This document shows, one piece after another, positions 48,284 through 58,942 of a stretch of 64,000 nt of DNA. The stretch is from an uncultured Clostridia bacterium (GTDB taxonomy: Bacteria; Bacillota; Clostridia; Oscillospirales; Ruminococcaceae): the NCBI GenBank assembly GCA_947624375.1, contig CANQKD010000003.1, positions 1 through 64,000 of the forward strand, read 5' to 3'. The position numbers were made by a program, and so were the translations under genes. The notes beneath the pieces were generated by a model. The model was not told the DNA's origin. It ran no database searches and was given only the letters and a program-made list of their open reading frames with translations. Position 1 is the stretch's first letter. Each line of letters starts with the position of its first letter.

Positions 48284-51200
48284 TTATTCGTCGTCAATAT
48301 CTCCGTCCTGACCGTCATCTTCGTCCGAAAGGAAATCGTCTGCTTCGTCTTCGTCGTCATCAAAATCTTCATCGACATCGGCATCGTCGTAATCTTCAAG
48401 TCCGTCATCGAAATCTTCAAGATCGTCGGCATCAACGTACTGATCGCCCGTGCCGTCATCTACAAACGATACCTCATCGCTTATCATTGACTCACGCGGA
48501 GGAATATCATCGTCATCAAAGCTCTGCTTTATATCGATCTCCTCGTTGTTTTCGTCAAGAACCTTCATGTTAAGGCATAGCGACTGCATTTCCTTTATCA
48601 GTACCTTGAACGATTCGGGTATGCCTGCCTTGGGCACGTTCTGACCCTTGACTATAGCTTCATAGGTCTTTACTCTGCCCACGGTATCGTCCGACTTCAC
48701 CGTCAGTATCTCCTGAAGCGTGTAAGCCGCGCCGTAAGCTTCCAGAGCCCAAACTTCCATTTCACCGAATCTTTGTCCGCCGAACTGTGCTTTACCGCCG
48801 AGCGGCTGCTGAGTTACCAGCGAATAAGGTCCTACAGAACGCGCGTGTATCTTATCATCAACAAGGTGGTGGAGTTTAAGATAGTACATATAACCTACAG
48901 TTATGCGGTTATCGAACTTCTCGCCCGTTCTTCCGTCGTAAAGCACCGTCTTGCCGTCTTCGGGCAGACCTGCCTCGCGGAAACATTCTCTTATATCGGC
49001 CTCATGCGCGCCGTCAAATACAGGTGTCATGATATTCCAGCCGAGTTTCTTTGCAGCCATGCCGAGGTGTACTTCCAGCACCTGACCGATATTCATACGC
49101 GAAGGAACGCCGAGGGGGTTGAGGCATATATCAAGCGGTGTGCCGTCTTCCAAAAACGGCATATCCTCCTGCGGCAGTATGCGTGAAACAACGCCTTTGT
49201 TTCCGTGACGACCCGCCATCTTGTCGCCGACAGATATCTTACGCTTCTGCGCGATATAGCACCTTACCAGCTTGTTTACGCCCGGTGCGAGCTCATCGCA
49301 GTTATCTCTCGTAAATATCTTTACATCTATAATAACGCCTGCCTCGCCGTGCGGCACTTTAAGAGAGCTGTCTCTTACCTCTCTTGCCTTCTCGCCGAAT
49401 ACCGCTCTAAGCAGTCTTTCCTCTGCGGTAAGCTCCGTTTCGCCCTTAGGCGTTACCTTACCTACCAGAATATCGCCTGCTCTTACCTCTGCGCCTATTC
49501 TGATTATACCGTTCTCATCGAGATCTTTAAGAGCATCATCGCTCACATTCGGTATATCTCTCGTTATCTCTTCCGCGCCGAGTTTTGTGTCGCGGCACTC
49601 TATCTCGTATTCTTCTATATGGATAGAAGTATACTTATCCTGTTTTACAAGGTTCTCATTCAGCAGAACAGCGTCTTCGTAGTTGTAACCCTCCCATGTC
49701 ATGAAGCCTATAAGAGCATTCTTGCCGAGAGAGATCTCACCGTTGCAGGTGGCAGGGCCGTCAGCTATTACCTGATGAGCCTCTATCCTCTCGCCCTTGT
49801 CAACGATAGGTCTCTGGTTGGTGCAGGTGCCTGCGTTAGACCTCTTGAACTTGATAAGGTCATAGGTGTGCTGTTCGCCGCTGTCCTCGCGGACTACTAT
49901 CTTGTCAGCGCTTACGCTCTCAACAACGCCTGCCGCGGTAGAAACCACCGCAACACCCGAGTCGAGGCACGCTTTATACTCCATGCCCGTGCCGACTATA
50001 GGGGCTTCGGTCTTCAGCAGAGGCACTGCCTGCCTTTGCATATTAGAGCCCATAAGCGCACGGTTCGCATCGTCGTTTTCCAGAAACGGTATCATAGCCG
50101 TTGCAACAGATACTACCATCTTCGGCGATACGTCCATGAAGTCTATCTTTTTTTTGTCTATTTCAAGTATCTGGTCGCGGAAACGTCCCTTTACCTTGTC
50201 GTTAGCAAACCTGCCGTCCTCGGTAAGCGGCTCGTTAGCCTGCGCTATCATGTAGTTATCCTCTGTATCGGCTGTCATATAAACAACTTCATCGGTAACT
50301 ACGCCCGTATCCTTGTCAACACGGCGGTAAGGCGCTTCAATAAATCCGTACTTGTTTATCCTTGCAAACGAAGCAAGATAAGATATAAGTCCTATGTTAG
50401 GGCCTTCCGGGGTCTCTATCGGGCACATTCTTCCGTAGTGAGAATAGTGAACGTCACGAACCTCAAATCCTGCTCTGTCACGCGAGAGACCGCCCGGACC
50501 CAGTGCCGAAAGCCTTCTCTTATGAGTAAGCTCTGCAAGGGGATTTGTCTGATCCATAAACTGCGAGAGCGGTGAAGATCCGAAAAATTCCTTTATCGCA
50601 GCTGTTATGGGCTTTATATTTATCAGCGATGCAGGGGTCAGTGAGACTGCGTCCTGTGTCTGAATGTTCATTCTTTCGCGAACTACTTTCTCCATTCTGG
50701 TAAAGCCTATCCTGAACTGATTCTGCAAAAGCTCGCCCACGCATCTTATACGTCTGTTGCCCAGGTGGTCTATGTCGTCAACATCGCCCACGCCGTCTAT
50801 AAGGTTGAGATAATAAGAGATAGAAGCAATAATATCGTCTACCGTTATGTGCTTGGGAACAAGGTCGTCAGCACGTCTCTTTATCTCGTCTATAAGCTCG
50901 TCCGCCTCGGTGTTTTCAAGTATCTCTTTCAGCACCGGGAAGGATACCTTTTCATTTATACCGTAAGGTTCAAGATCGCCCTCAACATAGCCGTTTATAT
51001 CGACCATGCCGTTGCCTATTATCTTTACTTCCTTGGTCTCTGTCTTCAGTACCAGCTCACCTGCGGCGTTGGGGTAGTATTCCTTTACCTCAACGTTTAC
51101 ATACGCTTCCATAACGCCTGCCTGCTCTATCTCCTGTGCAAGCTGTTTGTCAACGGTGTCGCCCGCATCAGCCATAAGCTCGCCCGTCATGCTGTTTACA

Positions 51201-52105
51201 ACGGGTCTTGAAAGCTTCTTGCCTGCAAGTCTCTGCGCTATGCCGAGCTTTTTGTTGTACTTGTATCTTCCGAACCTGCAAAGGTCGTATCTCTTGGCAT
51301 CAAAGAACAGATTATTAAGGTGTGTCTGAGCGCTTTCAACCGTAGGCGGCTCACCCGGGCGAAGCTTTCTGTATATCTCCAGCAAAGCCTCGTTGCGGAA
51401 CGTCTCCGAATCGGGGTATATCTCAGCATCGCGCTGCAAAATGGTCTGCTCCAACCTTTCGTCATTTCCGAAAAGCTCTGCTATCTCATCGTTAGAGCCA
51501 TATCCCAGCGCCCTTATAAATACGGTAAGGGGTATCTTTCTGTTTTTGTCTATACGCACCCACGTGCAGCGGTTGGCATCCATTTCATATTCCAGCCATG
51601 CGCCTCTGTTAGGTATTATCTGCGACTTGAACAGATCCGTTCCCGACTTATCCTTATCGCACGAAAAATACACGCCCGGCGAACGCACCAGCTGCGATAC
51701 CACAACACGCTCCGCGCCGTTTATAACGAACGTGCCGCTGTCGGTCATCAGAGGGAAATCGCCCATGAATACTTCCGACTTGATAAGGCTGCCCGTTTCG
51801 GTGTTCCTCAGCTGTGTTTCCACCATAAGTTTTGCGGCATAGGTAACGTCTCTTTCCTTGCACTCCGCTATGGTATACTTCAGCTTGTCGTCAAAGCGGA
51901 AACCTGTAAAGGTAAGCTCAAAAGTGCCGTTATAGTCCGTTATAACGGGCATATCGCGGAATACCTCCCTCAGACCTTCCGTAATAAACCAATTGTACGA
52001 ATTTTTCTGCACTTCGATAAGGTTGGGCATTTCAAGTACCTCGTTGATCTTAGCGAAGCTTTTTCGCACATTCTTGCCAAGTGTTACGTCCTTGACATTC
52101 ACCAT
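48284..52105 (-). CDS. rpoB: DNA-directed RNA polymerase subunit beta
   Basis: Second-largest polymerase subunit, 1273 residues. The rifampicin-pocket region [18 protein letters not shown] and the later [12 protein letters not shown] and [20 protein letters not shown] are intact. After the normal end of the protein (about residue 1190) a tail of about 80 residues is almost wholly Asp and Glu, ending DGDIDDE. Acidic tails of this type are uncommon in model Firmicutes. It has its own promoter at 52198-52226 and leads rpoC. Confidence 0.97.
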   Translation of the reverse strand: MVNVKDVTLGKNVRKSFAKINEVLEMPNLIEVQKNSYNWFITEGLREVFRDMPVITDYNGTFELTFTGFRFDDKLKYTIAECKERDVTYAAKLMVETQLRNTETGSLIKSEVFMGDFPLMTDSGTFVINGAERVVVSQLVRSPGVYFSCDKDKSGTDLFKSQIIPNRGAWLEYEMDANRCTWVRIDKNRKIPLTVFIRALGYGSNDEIAELFGNDERLEQTILQRDAEIYPDSETFRNEALLEIYRKLRPGEPPTVESAQTHLNNLFFDAKRYDLCRFGRYKYNKKLGIAQRLAGKKLSRPVVNSMTGELMADAGDTVDKQLAQEIEQAGVMEAYVNVEVKEYYPNAAGELVLKTETKEVKIIGNGMVDINGYVEGDLEPYGINEKVSFPVLKEILENTEADELIDEIKRRADDLVPKHITVDDIIASISYYLNLIDGVGDVDDIDHLGNRRIRCVGELLQNQFRIGFTRMEKVVRERMNIQTQDAVSLTPASLINIKPITAAIKEFFGSSPLSQFMDQTNPLAELTHKRRLSALGPGGLSRDRAGFEVRDVHYSHYGRMCPIETPEGPNIGLISYLASFARINKYGFIEAPYRRVDKDTGVVTDEVVYMTADTEDNYMIAQANEPLTEDGRFANDKVKGRFRDQILEIDKKKIDFMDVSPKMVVSVATAMIPFLENDDANRALMGSNMQRQAVPLLKTEAPIVGTGMEYKACLDSGVAVVSTAAGVVESVSADKIVVREDSGEQHTYDLIKFKRSNAGTCTNQRPIVDKGERIEAHQVIADGPATCNGEISLGKNALIGFMTWEGYNYEDAVLLNENLVKQDKYTSIHIEEYEIECRDTKLGAEEITRDIPNVSDDALKDLDENGIIRIGAEVRAGDILVGKVTPKGETELTAEERLLRAVFGEKAREVRDSSLKVPHGEAGVIIDVKIFTRDNCDELAPGVNKLVRCYIAQKRKISVGDKMAGRHGNKGVVSRILPQEDMPFLEDGTPLDICLNPLGVPSRMNIGQVLEVHLGMAAKKLGWNIMTPVFDGAHEADIRECFREAGLPEDGKTVLYDGRTGEKFDNRITVGYMYYLKLHHLVDDKIHARSVGPYSLVTQQPLGGKAQFGGQRFGEMEVWALEAYGAAYTLQEILTVKSDDTVGRVKTYEAIVKGQNVPKAGIPESFKVLIKEMQSLCLNMKVLDENNEEIDIKQSFDDDDIPPRESMISDEVSFVDDGTGDQYVDADDLEDFDDGLEDYDDADVDEDFDDDEDEADDFLSDEDDGQDGDIDDE

Positions 52106-52197
52106 AGGCTGATCACTCCTTACATAAGATTTATGGTTTAGACCGCGGCATATTTTTCGCCGCAGGGTGCTAATTTTCCATTATGATACATTGTACA

Positions 52198-52226
52198 ATT
52201 ATATAATAATACCCATTTCAAGTCAA
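52198..52226 (-). promoter_or_regulatory. sigma-A promoter of rpoBC
   Basis: TTGACT (52221-52226) and TATAAT (52198-52203), spacer 17 bp on the minus strand. The leader to rpoB is about 85 nt and no ribosomal L10/L12 genes precede it in the window. Confidence 0.82.
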
Positions 52227-52355
52227 GCAATAAAGACATGATTTTTCGCCGAATTAGCAAAACGACCATATTTCCCCCTCGGAAAGTATGGTCGCATAGA
52301 AATTTTGCACAATCAAGATTTTGTAAAATTTTCGTAAATTGATTATATGATTTTC

Positions 52356-53882
52356 TCAATTCCAGTATTTGCGGTCAAGACTTCTGTACTGAACAGCCTG
52401 CGCTATGTGATCTTTTTCAATAACATCTCTGCCCCCCATGTCCGCTATCGTGCGCGCAACTTTCAGTATCCTGTCATACGCTCTTGCCGAAAGTCCCAGC
52501 TTGTCAAACACATTTTTCAAAAGTTCACTGCCGTCCTCCGTAACGGGGCACACCTCGTGCAGGATATCCGAAGTTATCCGCGCGTTGCAGGTTATGCTCG
52601 TGCCCTTGTAACGCCTGTTTTGTATCTCGCGCGCTTTCTGCACCCTTTCGCGAATGGCAGACGAGCTTTCTTCTTTTGCCGCCGATGAAAGATCTTCATA
52701 ATCTACCGGCGCAACTTCAATATGTATGTCAAACCTGTCAAGCACAGGGCCGCTGACCTTTGAAAGATAATTCGCCACCTGCTTTTGCGTGCATATGCAC
52801 TTTTTCGTCGGGTGACCGTAATAACCGCAGGGGCAGGGGTTCATGGCGGCTATCAGCATTATAGAGCACGGGTAGGTTATGCTGCCCGATACCCTTGAAA
52901 TGGTGACTTTCTGGTCTTCCAGCGGCTGACGCAGTATCTCCAGCGTCGCGCGTGAAAATTCCGCTAGTTCATCTAAAAACAGCAGACCGTTGTGCGCCAG
53001 CGATATCTCCCCCGGGCGCGGCACAGAGCCTCCTCCGCTGAGCCCCGCAGGCGAAATAGTGTGGTGCGGCGAGCGGAAAGGTCGTTTGGTTATAAGCGGT
53101 GTTTTGGGGTCTAGTATTCCAGAAATGCTGTGGATATTCGTGGTTTCTATGCTTTCTTCAAAAGTCATCTTCGGCAGTATCGATGGCATTCTCTTTGCCA
53201 GCATACTTTTGCCTGCGCCGGGCGCGCCCACCATAAGCACGTTGTGACCGCCGCACGCAGCTATCTCCAAAGCCTTTTTTGCCGTCTGCTGACCTTTTAC
53301 ATCTGCAAAATCAAGGTCTGAGTAATAGTCGGTGTCCTTCGCCTCATACTTGTCCATAGGTTTCAGCGTAACTTTGCCGCACAGGTGCATGACCAGCTCG
53401 CCTAAAGAGCTCACGCCGTACACCTTTATATCTTCAACTACAGATGCTTCAAATGCGTTCGCGGCAGGCACATAAATTTCCGTCATGCCTATGCTTTTGG
53501 CAAGTATAGTCATCGGCAGAACACCGTTTACGCCCCTTATCTCGCCGCCCAGCGATACCTCTCCTATAAACGCCGACTTCTCCACCCTGCTTTCTGAAAA
53601 CAGCCCCTGCGCGGTCATTATCGCCGCCGCGATGGAAAGGTCATGCACCGAGCCGGATTTCTTCACATCGGCAGGCGCAAGGTTTATCATTATCCTCTGT
53701 TTTGGGAACGGTATCTGCGTTGAGCGAAACGCGCTCTTTATCCTCTCGCGGCTCTCTTTTACAGCCACGTCCGCAAGACCTACTATATCAAGGCTTTCAA
53801 GCCCCCTGCTCGCCTCTATCTCAACATACACGGGGTATGCGTTAAGCCCCAGAAGCCCTATGCTGTTTATTTTTGCAAACAT
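52356..53882 (-). CDS. YifB/ComM-family Mg-chelatase-like AAA+ ATPase
   Basis: A 508-residue AAA+ ATPase. The N-terminal ChlI-like domain is followed by the ATPase core with Walker A GAPGAGKSMLAKR near residue 215 and Walker B LLFLDELAEF near 297, a CPCGYYG zinc-like stretch near 347, and a C-terminal Mg-chelatase domain. In competent Gram-negatives ComM is a branch-migration helicase; in Clostridia the role is untested. It follows the alpha/beta hydrolase by 6 nt. Confidence 0.9.
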   Translation of the reverse strand: MFAKINSIGLLGLNAYPVYVEIEASRGLESLDIVGLADVAVKESRERIKSAFRSTQIPFPKQRIMINLAPADVKKSGSVHDLSIAAAIMTAQGLFSESRVEKSAFIGEVSLGGEIRGVNGVLPMTILAKSIGMTEIYVPAANAFEASVVEDIKVYGVSSLGELVMHLCGKVTLKPMDKYEAKDTDYYSDLDFADVKGQQTAKKALEIAACGGHNVLMVGAPGAGKSMLAKRMPSILPKMTFEESIETTNIHSISGILDPKTPLITKRPFRSPHHTISPAGLSGGGSVPRPGEISLAHNGLLFLDELAEFSRATLEILRQPLEDQKVTISRVSGSITYPCSIMLIAAMNPCPCGYYGHPTKKCICTQKQVANYLSKVSGPVLDRFDIHIEVAPVDYEDLSSAAKEESSSAIRERVQKAREIQNRRYKGTSITCNARITSDILHEVCPVTEDGSELLKNVFDKLGLSARAYDRILKVARTIADMGGRDVIEKDHIAQAVQYRSLDRKYWN

Positions 53883-53888
53883 TCTAAC

Positions 53889-54830
53889 TCACTCCGTTTC
53901 AGCTATGGTGTTTATCCGGTCAAGCACATCTTTGTACACTTCTAAGCGGTTTGTCTCGTTTAGCATCTCGTGCCTGCCGCCCTCATATAGTTTCAAAGAA
54001 ACATTGCAGCCGCACGCCAGAAGTTTTTCGTATACCTCTTTAACGCCCTCTCCCCAGTTTCCCACGGGGTCTTCACTTCCCGAAAACATAAATATCGGCA
54101 TATCTTTGCGAACACTCACATACCACTCGTCTCTGTTCACATAGCCGCTCAGTTTAGCGAGGTTCTGAAAGCCGTTCAGCGTGAACATATCAACATATTT
54201 CTCATCAGATAGAAACTCTATGATCTTATCATGGTCGTGTGTCAGCCAGTCTGACTGCGTTTTAGGGTCTTCAATATGCGAATTATACTTGCCGAAAGCT
54301 AAGTCCTCTGCCAGCTTGCTGCGGTATCTTCCGCCCTTTGCAGCCGCCATCGTCTCTAAAAACGCAAGCTGCGCCGTAAGTGCAGGCATACCCGTGCCCG
54401 TGCCCGAAAATATCGCCGCATCAATTTTAGAGCCGAACTTGACAGCCGCCGCCCTTGCAACAAAACTTCCCATGCTGTGCCCCAGCATAATATATGGCAG
54501 GTGCGGAAAACTACTTTTGCCGATGTTCATCATAGTGCGGCAGTCGGCTATCATATCGCGCCAGCCGTTCGGGGTGTAAAAATAGCCTTTGTCCTCGCTT
54601 TTCTTTACAGAATTTCCGTGCCCTATATGGTCGCAGCCGAACACCGCTATGCCGTTTGAGCACAGAAAGTCTGCGAATTCTTCGTATCTTTCAATAAATT
54701 CGCTCTTGCCGTGCACTATCTGCAATGCCGCCCGTGCCTCTTTTGGCGGTGTGTATATATAATAAGCTATATCTGATATGCCGTTCGCGCTTTTAAAGCT
54801 GCCTGTGGTCTTTTTGTAACATTTTTCCAT
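53889..54830 (-). CDS. alpha/beta hydrolase (monoacylglycerol-lipase/serine aminopeptidase S33 type)
   Basis: A 313-residue alpha/beta hydrolase without signal peptide. The nucleophile elbow is LGHSMGS (Ser near 111), the oxyanion region is IVHGKSEFIERY, and GGRHEM supplies the catalytic His. This pattern matches the hydrolase_4 family that includes monoacylglycerol lipases and lysophospholipases. The start is set at ATG 54830 with GGAGG seven bases upstream. It is first in a two-gene unit with yifB. Confidence 0.85.
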   Translation of the reverse strand: MEKCYKKTTGSFKSANGISDIAYYIYTPPKEARAALQIVHGKSEFIERYEEFADFLCSNGIAVFGCDHIGHGNSVKKSEDKGYFYTPNGWRDMIADCRTMMNIGKSSFPHLPYIMLGHSMGSFVARAAAVKFGSKIDAAIFSGTGTGMPALTAQLAFLETMAAAKGGRYRSKLAEDLAFGKYNSHIEDPKTQSDWLTHDHDKIIEFLSDEKYVDMFTLNGFQNLAKLSGYVNRDEWYVSVRKDMPIFMFSGSEDPVGNWGEGVKEVYEKLLACGCNVSLKLYEGGRHEMLNETNRLEVYKDVLDRINTIAETE

Positions 54831-54852
54831 AAGCGTACCTCCATACATATAT

Positions 54853-54881
54853 ATTGTAGCGCATTTTTCACCGCATTACAA
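54853..54881 (-). promoter_or_regulatory. sigma-A promoter of the hydrolase-yifB unit
   Basis: TTGTAA (54876-54881) and TACAAT (54853-54858) with 17-bp spacing on the minus strand, back to back with the promoter at 54921-54949. Confidence 0.75.
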
Positions 54882-54920
54882 GTCTTATGCAAAAATATCA
54901 CCTAAAATTTAAAAATCCTC

Positions 54921-54949
54921 TTGCAAGTTTTGAAGATTGCTGTTATAAT
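54921..54949 (+). promoter_or_regulatory. sigma-A promoter of the phosphoglucomutase gene
   Basis: TTGCAA (54921-54926) and TATAAT (54944-54949), spacer 17 bp. The start codon at 55019 leaves a leader of about 60 nt. Confidence 0.8.
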
Positions 54950-55018
54950 GTAAGTAGGTGTTTTTATACTGAAATTTCAAAACGGCTTAGCCGTAATAAT
55001 AACAGGGAGGCTATTTTT

Positions 55019-56743
55019 ATGGATTCTATGGAACTTTACGAACTGTGGTGCAAAAAAGCGGTGGACGACCCCGATCTTCGCAAGGAGCTTTTGTCTGTAA
55101 ACGGCGACAAAGATGCTATCGAAGACAGATTTTACCGCGATCTTGAATTCGGCACGGGCGGTCTGAGAGGCGTTATAGGCGCAGGCTCTTACAGACTGAA
55201 CGTTTACACGATAAGGAGAGCTACGCAGGGTCTTGCGGACTATATAAAAGGCTCTTTTGAAAAGGGCAGCGCAGCTATAGCATACGACAGCCGCATAAAG
55301 TCTGACGTTTTTGCAAAAGAGGCTGCCAGCGTTCTTGCCGCGAACGGCATAAAGGTCTATATTTATAAAGAGCTTATGCCTACACCTATGCTTTCATGGG
55401 CTGTAAGGTACTTCAAGTGCAGCGCAGGCATAGTAGTGACCGCATCGCACAACCCTGCCAAATACAACGGCTACAAGGTATACGGTGAGGACGGCTGCCA
55501 GATAACCCTCGACGTTGCAAACACCGTTATTGGAAAGATAAACGATGTTCCTATGTTCGGCGAATACAGCGCAAAGAAGATGCCTTTTGAAGACGGCGTT
55601 AAGAGCGGCATGATAGAATACATAGATCAGAAAGTTATAGATGCATATCTTGATGAGGTTTCAAAGCACGGCGTTCATACCGAGCTGGTAGCCGACAGCG
55701 GTCTTAAAGTGGTGTATACGCCGCTCAACGGCACTGGCAACAAGCCTGTAAGAGCCATACTTAAAAAGATAGGCATCTCAGAAGTCACCGTTGTTCCCGA
55801 GCAGGAGAACCCCGACGGCAACTTCCCTACCTGCCCGTTCCCCAACCCCGAGATAAAAGAGGCTCTCGCAAAGGGTCTGGAGCTTTGCAAGACCGTTAAG
55901 CCCGACCTGCTGCTTGCCACCGACCCCGACTGCGACAGAGTGGGCATCGCAGTTCCCGACAAGAACGGTGAGTATGTTCTGTTTACGGGTAATGAAGTGG
56001 GCGCACTTTTGCTTGAATACATATGCGCCGAGCGCACCGCCAACGGCACTATGCCGAAAGACCCGATAGCGGTAAAGACTATAGTTACCACAGATATAGT
56101 AAGAAAGATATGCGAAGAATACGGCGTGAAGATGATCGAAGTCCTCACAGGCTTCAAGTTCATCGGCGAACAGATAGGTCTGCTTGAAAAGAAAGGCGAG
56201 GAGAACAGATACATCTTCGGCTTTGAGGAAAGCTACGGCTACCTTGCAGGCTCTTATGTAAGAGATAAAGATGCCGTTGTAGCTTCCATGCTGATATGCG
56301 AAATGGCTGCATTTTACCGCACAAAGGGCATATCGCTGCTCGATGCGAGAGAGGCTCTTTACAAAAAGTACGGCAACTATGTTCACACGCAGAAGTCTTT
56401 CCAGTGCGAGGGCGCAAGCGGCATGGAGCGCATGAAGGAGATAATGACAGATCTGCGCAACGACCCTCCCAAGGAGATAGGCGGTCTGAAAGTTACTGCC
56501 ACTGCCGACTACATAGCAAGCGAGAAGACCGACATTGCCACCGGCGAGAAAACGGCTATCACGCTGCCTAAGTCCGATGTGCTTTCATTCTTCCTTGAGG
56601 GCGACGCTTCGGTAATAATCAGACCCTCGGGCACAGAGCCTAAGATCAAAGCATATTACACCACTATAGGCGATACCCGCGAGGCTGCCGCGGCTCTGGA
56701 AGAAAAGATCTCGGAAGACTTCAAACGCATACTGGGATTCTGA
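55019..56743 (+). CDS. phosphoglucomutase/phosphomannomutase (alpha-D-phosphohexomutase)
   Basis: Interconverts hexose 1- and 6-phosphates through a phosphoserine. TASHNPAKYNGYK near residue 140 holds the catalytic Ser, DPDCDRVGIAVP near 303 binds Mg, and GFEESYGYL and RPSGTEPKIKAYY are the sugar- and phosphate-binding loops. At 574 residues it belongs to the PgcA-type branch. The start is ATG 55019 after GGGAGG; the open frame upstream crosses the promoter and is not coding. With the galactokinase gene downstream it could feed galactose-derived sugar phosphates into glycolysis. Confidence 0.93.
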   Translation: MDSMELYELWCKKAVDDPDLRKELLSVNGDKDAIEDRFYRDLEFGTGGLRGVIGAGSYRLNVYTIRRATQGLADYIKGSFEKGSAAIAYDSRIKSDVFAKEAASVLAANGIKVYIYKELMPTPMLSWAVRYFKCSAGIVVTASHNPAKYNGYKVYGEDGCQITLDVANTVIGKINDVPMFGEYSAKKMPFEDGVKSGMIEYIDQKVIDAYLDEVSKHGVHTELVADSGLKVVYTPLNGTGNKPVRAILKKIGISEVTVVPEQENPDGNFPTCPFPNPEIKEALAKGLELCKTVKPDLLLATDPDCDRVGIAVPDKNGEYVLFTGNEVGALLLEYICAERTANGTMPKDPIAVKTIVTTDIVRKICEEYGVKMIEVLTGFKFIGEQIGLLEKKGEENRYIFGFEESYGYLAGSYVRDKDAVVASMLICEMAAFYRTKGISLLDAREALYKKYGNYVHTQKSFQCEGASGMERMKEIMTDLRNDPPKEIGGLKVTATADYIASEKTDIATGEKTAITLPKSDVLSFFLEGDASVIIRPSGTEPKIKAYYTTIGDTREAAAALEEKISEDFKRILGF

Positions 56744-56749
56744 TATATT

Positions 56750-57064
56750 ATGGAGATAAAGCAAGCAGAAAGAAACTTTTTCGGCATACCGCCCTTTCAC
56801 TATTTTAAAGAGGGCAACAAGTTTTCGGGCTCGAAAGATAAGATATTCCGCTACAAGGCAGCGCCGGGCGAAAAGCTTTCCTGCACAGTGTGGCACAAGG
56901 ATATCGCCATAGACTGCCTTGATGAAGCAGACATTGTGGCTGTAGAGGAATTTTCTCTTGACGAGCAGGGGCGCGAGGATATGATCAAGTGGCTTCAGGG
57001 GCAGTATGACGATTTTGCCGCAAAACATTCACAGACGCTTCACGCGGCACATTCGGATATATAA
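56750..57064 (+). CDS. hypothetical protein, 104 residues
   Basis: A small acidic, soluble protein starting 6 nt after the phosphoglucomutase stop and ending just before a terminator, so it is co-transcribed with it. It has mixed aromatic and charged residues (ERNFFGIPPFHYFKEGNKFS) and an amphipathic helix near the C-terminus (DMIKWLQGQYDDF). No family recognised; no membrane segment or metal motif. Confidence 0.7.
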   Translation: MEIKQAERNFFGIPPFHYFKEGNKFSGSKDKIFRYKAAPGEKLSCTVWHKDIAIDCLDEADIVAVEEFSLDEQGREDMIKWLQGQYDDFAAKHSQTLHAAHSDI

Positions 57065-57090
57065 GATACCGATGTACAAAAACCAAACAA

Positions 57091-57118
57091 ATGCGGAGAC
57101 TTATTCTCCGCATTTTTT
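57091..57118 (+). terminator. intrinsic terminator
   Basis: ATGCGGAG pairs perfectly with CTCCGCAT around a 7-nt loop and is followed by six T. It separates the phosphoglucomutase unit from galK. Confidence 0.85.
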
Positions 57119-57133
57119 GAAAGGACGACCGAC

Positions 57134-58381
57134 ATGGCAGGATATTCATTAAAAGAAATATACGGCGAGGCTGCTCAGGCTCAGGCAAAGCGCTTTGCAA
57201 AGGCTGAAGAGGGCTACTGCGAGTTCTTCGGCGAGAAAGACGGCAGTTTCAGATATTTTTCCGCGCCCGGCAGAAGTGAAGTAGGCGGCAACCACACCGA
57301 CCACAACAACGGTCTGGTGCTTGCGGCAGGAGTATCGCTTGACGTTATAGCCGTGGTAAAGCAGACCGACGACGACATTATTACAGTAAAGTCGGAAGGC
57401 TATGATGCCGACAGCGTTTCGCTCACGCAGCTAGATGTAAACAAAGACGAATACAACACCTCGGCGGCTTTGATACGCGGCGTGGCGGCAGGCTTTCTTA
57501 AAAATAGCCTGAAAATCGGCGGCTTTAAGGCATACACCACTTCAAACGTTCTGAAAGGCTCGGGGCTTTCGTCGTCGGCGGCTTTTGAGGTGCTTATAGG
57601 CACTATACTCAGCGGTCTTTATAACGGCGGATCGGTCTCTCCCGTGAAGATAGCCCAGATAGCTCAGTATGCCGAAAACGAGTATTTCGGAAAGCCCTCG
57701 GGTCTTATGGATCAGATGGCATCATCGGTGGGCGGATTTATAACCATTGATTTCAAAGATACCGCCGCGCCCGTTATAAACGAGATACGGTTCGACCTTG
57801 CAAAAAGCGGCTATTCTCTTTGCATAGTTGATACAAAGGGCAGCCATGCCGACCTTACCCCCGAATACGCCGCTATTCCGAAAGAGATGAAAAGCGTTGC
57901 AGAGTTTTTCGGCAAGAAAGTGCTCAGAGAGATAAGCAAAGATCAGCTTATAGAAAACCTTGCAATGGTGCGTGCCTCCTGCGGCGACAGGGCTGTGCTG
58001 CGCGCACTGCACTACTTTGATGAAAACGAACGAGTTCCGCAGCTTGCAAAGGCTTTGAGCGAGGGTAATTTAAACGAATTTTTCAGACTTATAAAGCGCT
58101 CGGGCGCAAGCTCATATAAATATCTGCAAAATATATATGCTGCTTCACAGCCGACTCAGCAGGGGCTTTCAGTGGCTTTGTACCTTGCCGAAAACATTCT
58201 CGGAGACGATGGCGCATACAGAGTTCACGGCGGCGGCTTTGCAGGCACTATACAAGCGTTCGTTCCCGAAAACAAACTCGACAGCTTTACAGCGGCTATG
58301 GAAAATGCCTTCGGCAAGGGCAGCTGCTATGTTCTGTCGGTAAGACCTATAGGCGGTGCGGAAATTGAAAGAAACACTTAA
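57134..58381 (+). CDS. galactokinase family protein
   Basis: A GHMP-family kinase of 415 residues that probably phosphorylates galactose at C1. The substrate signature is FSAPGRSEVGGNHTDHNNG near residue 46 (canonical GalK: PGRVNLIGEHTDY), and the ATP loop is LKGSGLSSSAAFE near 142. RVHGGGFAGTIQAF is motif 3. The SEVGGNHTDH variation marks a distinct branch, so sugar specificity should not be assumed. It lies just after a terminator with only a weak ribosome binding site (AAAGGA). Confidence 0.85.
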   Translation: MAGYSLKEIYGEAAQAQAKRFAKAEEGYCEFFGEKDGSFRYFSAPGRSEVGGNHTDHNNGLVLAAGVSLDVIAVVKQTDDDIITVKSEGYDADSVSLTQLDVNKDEYNTSAALIRGVAAGFLKNSLKIGGFKAYTTSNVLKGSGLSSSAAFEVLIGTILSGLYNGGSVSPVKIAQIAQYAENEYFGKPSGLMDQMASSVGGFITIDFKDTAAPVINEIRFDLAKSGYSLCIVDTKGSHADLTPEYAAIPKEMKSVAEFFGKKVLREISKDQLIENLAMVRASCGDRAVLRALHYFDENERVPQLAKALSEGNLNEFFRLIKRSGASSYKYLQNIYAASQPTQQGLSVALYLAENILGDDGAYRVHGGGFAGTIQAFVPENKLDSFTAAMENAFGKGSCYVLSVRPIGGAEIERNT

Positions 58382-58928
58382 TAATTTTTTTAAGAAGACC
58401 GCCGCAGAAATAAAAAAACAGTACGGCGTAAAAAGTGATATGTCGCATCTGGCGTTCTGCACAAGCGGCGCGGCTATGATAAACGGGCTGAAGTTTTCGT
58501 TCGTTATAGATAACATAGGCAGCAGCACCGACGAGGGGCTTTGCGTTTCGCTTTCGGGCGATGCGGTCGCAAACAGCAGTTTTACGGTATCTTCACAAAT
58601 AGAGCTTGACTGCTTTATAAACGGCAAGCAGACAAAGCTTACCAAAAAGCTGACGGCTGCCACAAAAAACGACGGCAAGAAAATTTTGCAGGCAAAATTC
58701 AAGGGGCTGCACCTTGAAAGCGGCATTACAAAAGACAAGGACGACGAGCAGGCGTTTGACCACAAAATGCGCAGCCAGCTGAAATTCAGCTTTGTGCCGT
58801 GCTATACCCTGCCGGAAGATGCCGAAATAATGCTTACCGTCTACCCCTATGACAACATTTTAGAGGGTGCAGCCAGCAAGTGGATATATGCTTGCAGCGA
58901 TGCTTCATCTCTTACAAAATACCTTTAA
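58356..58928 (+). CDS. hypothetical protein, 190 residues
   Basis: Starts at GTG 58356, overlapping the end of the galactokinase gene by 26 bp, and ends 14 nt before trmB. A basic N-terminal helix is followed by a mainly beta region with LKFSFVIDNIGS and a repeated theme LKFSFVPCYTLP near the end. There is no signal peptide and no recognised family. The long overlap suggests translational coupling; the exact start is uncertain because no clear ribosome binding site was seen. Confidence 0.65.
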   Translation: MRKLKETLNNFFKKTAAEIKKQYGVKSDMSHLAFCTSGAAMINGLKFSFVIDNIGSSTDEGLCVSLSGDAVANSSFTVSSQIELDCFINGKQTKLTKKLTAATKNDGKKILQAKFKGLHLESGITKDKDDEQAFDHKMRSQLKFSFVPCYTLPEDAEIMLTVYPYDNILEGAASKWIYACSDASSLTKYL

Positions 58929-58942
58929 GGCAGGCAGAATTT

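Noticed and set aside
52138-52359. 73-residue frame upstream of rpoB on the minus strand
   Set aside because: It overlaps the rpoBC promoter and yifB end, lacks a ribosome binding site and has unusual composition.
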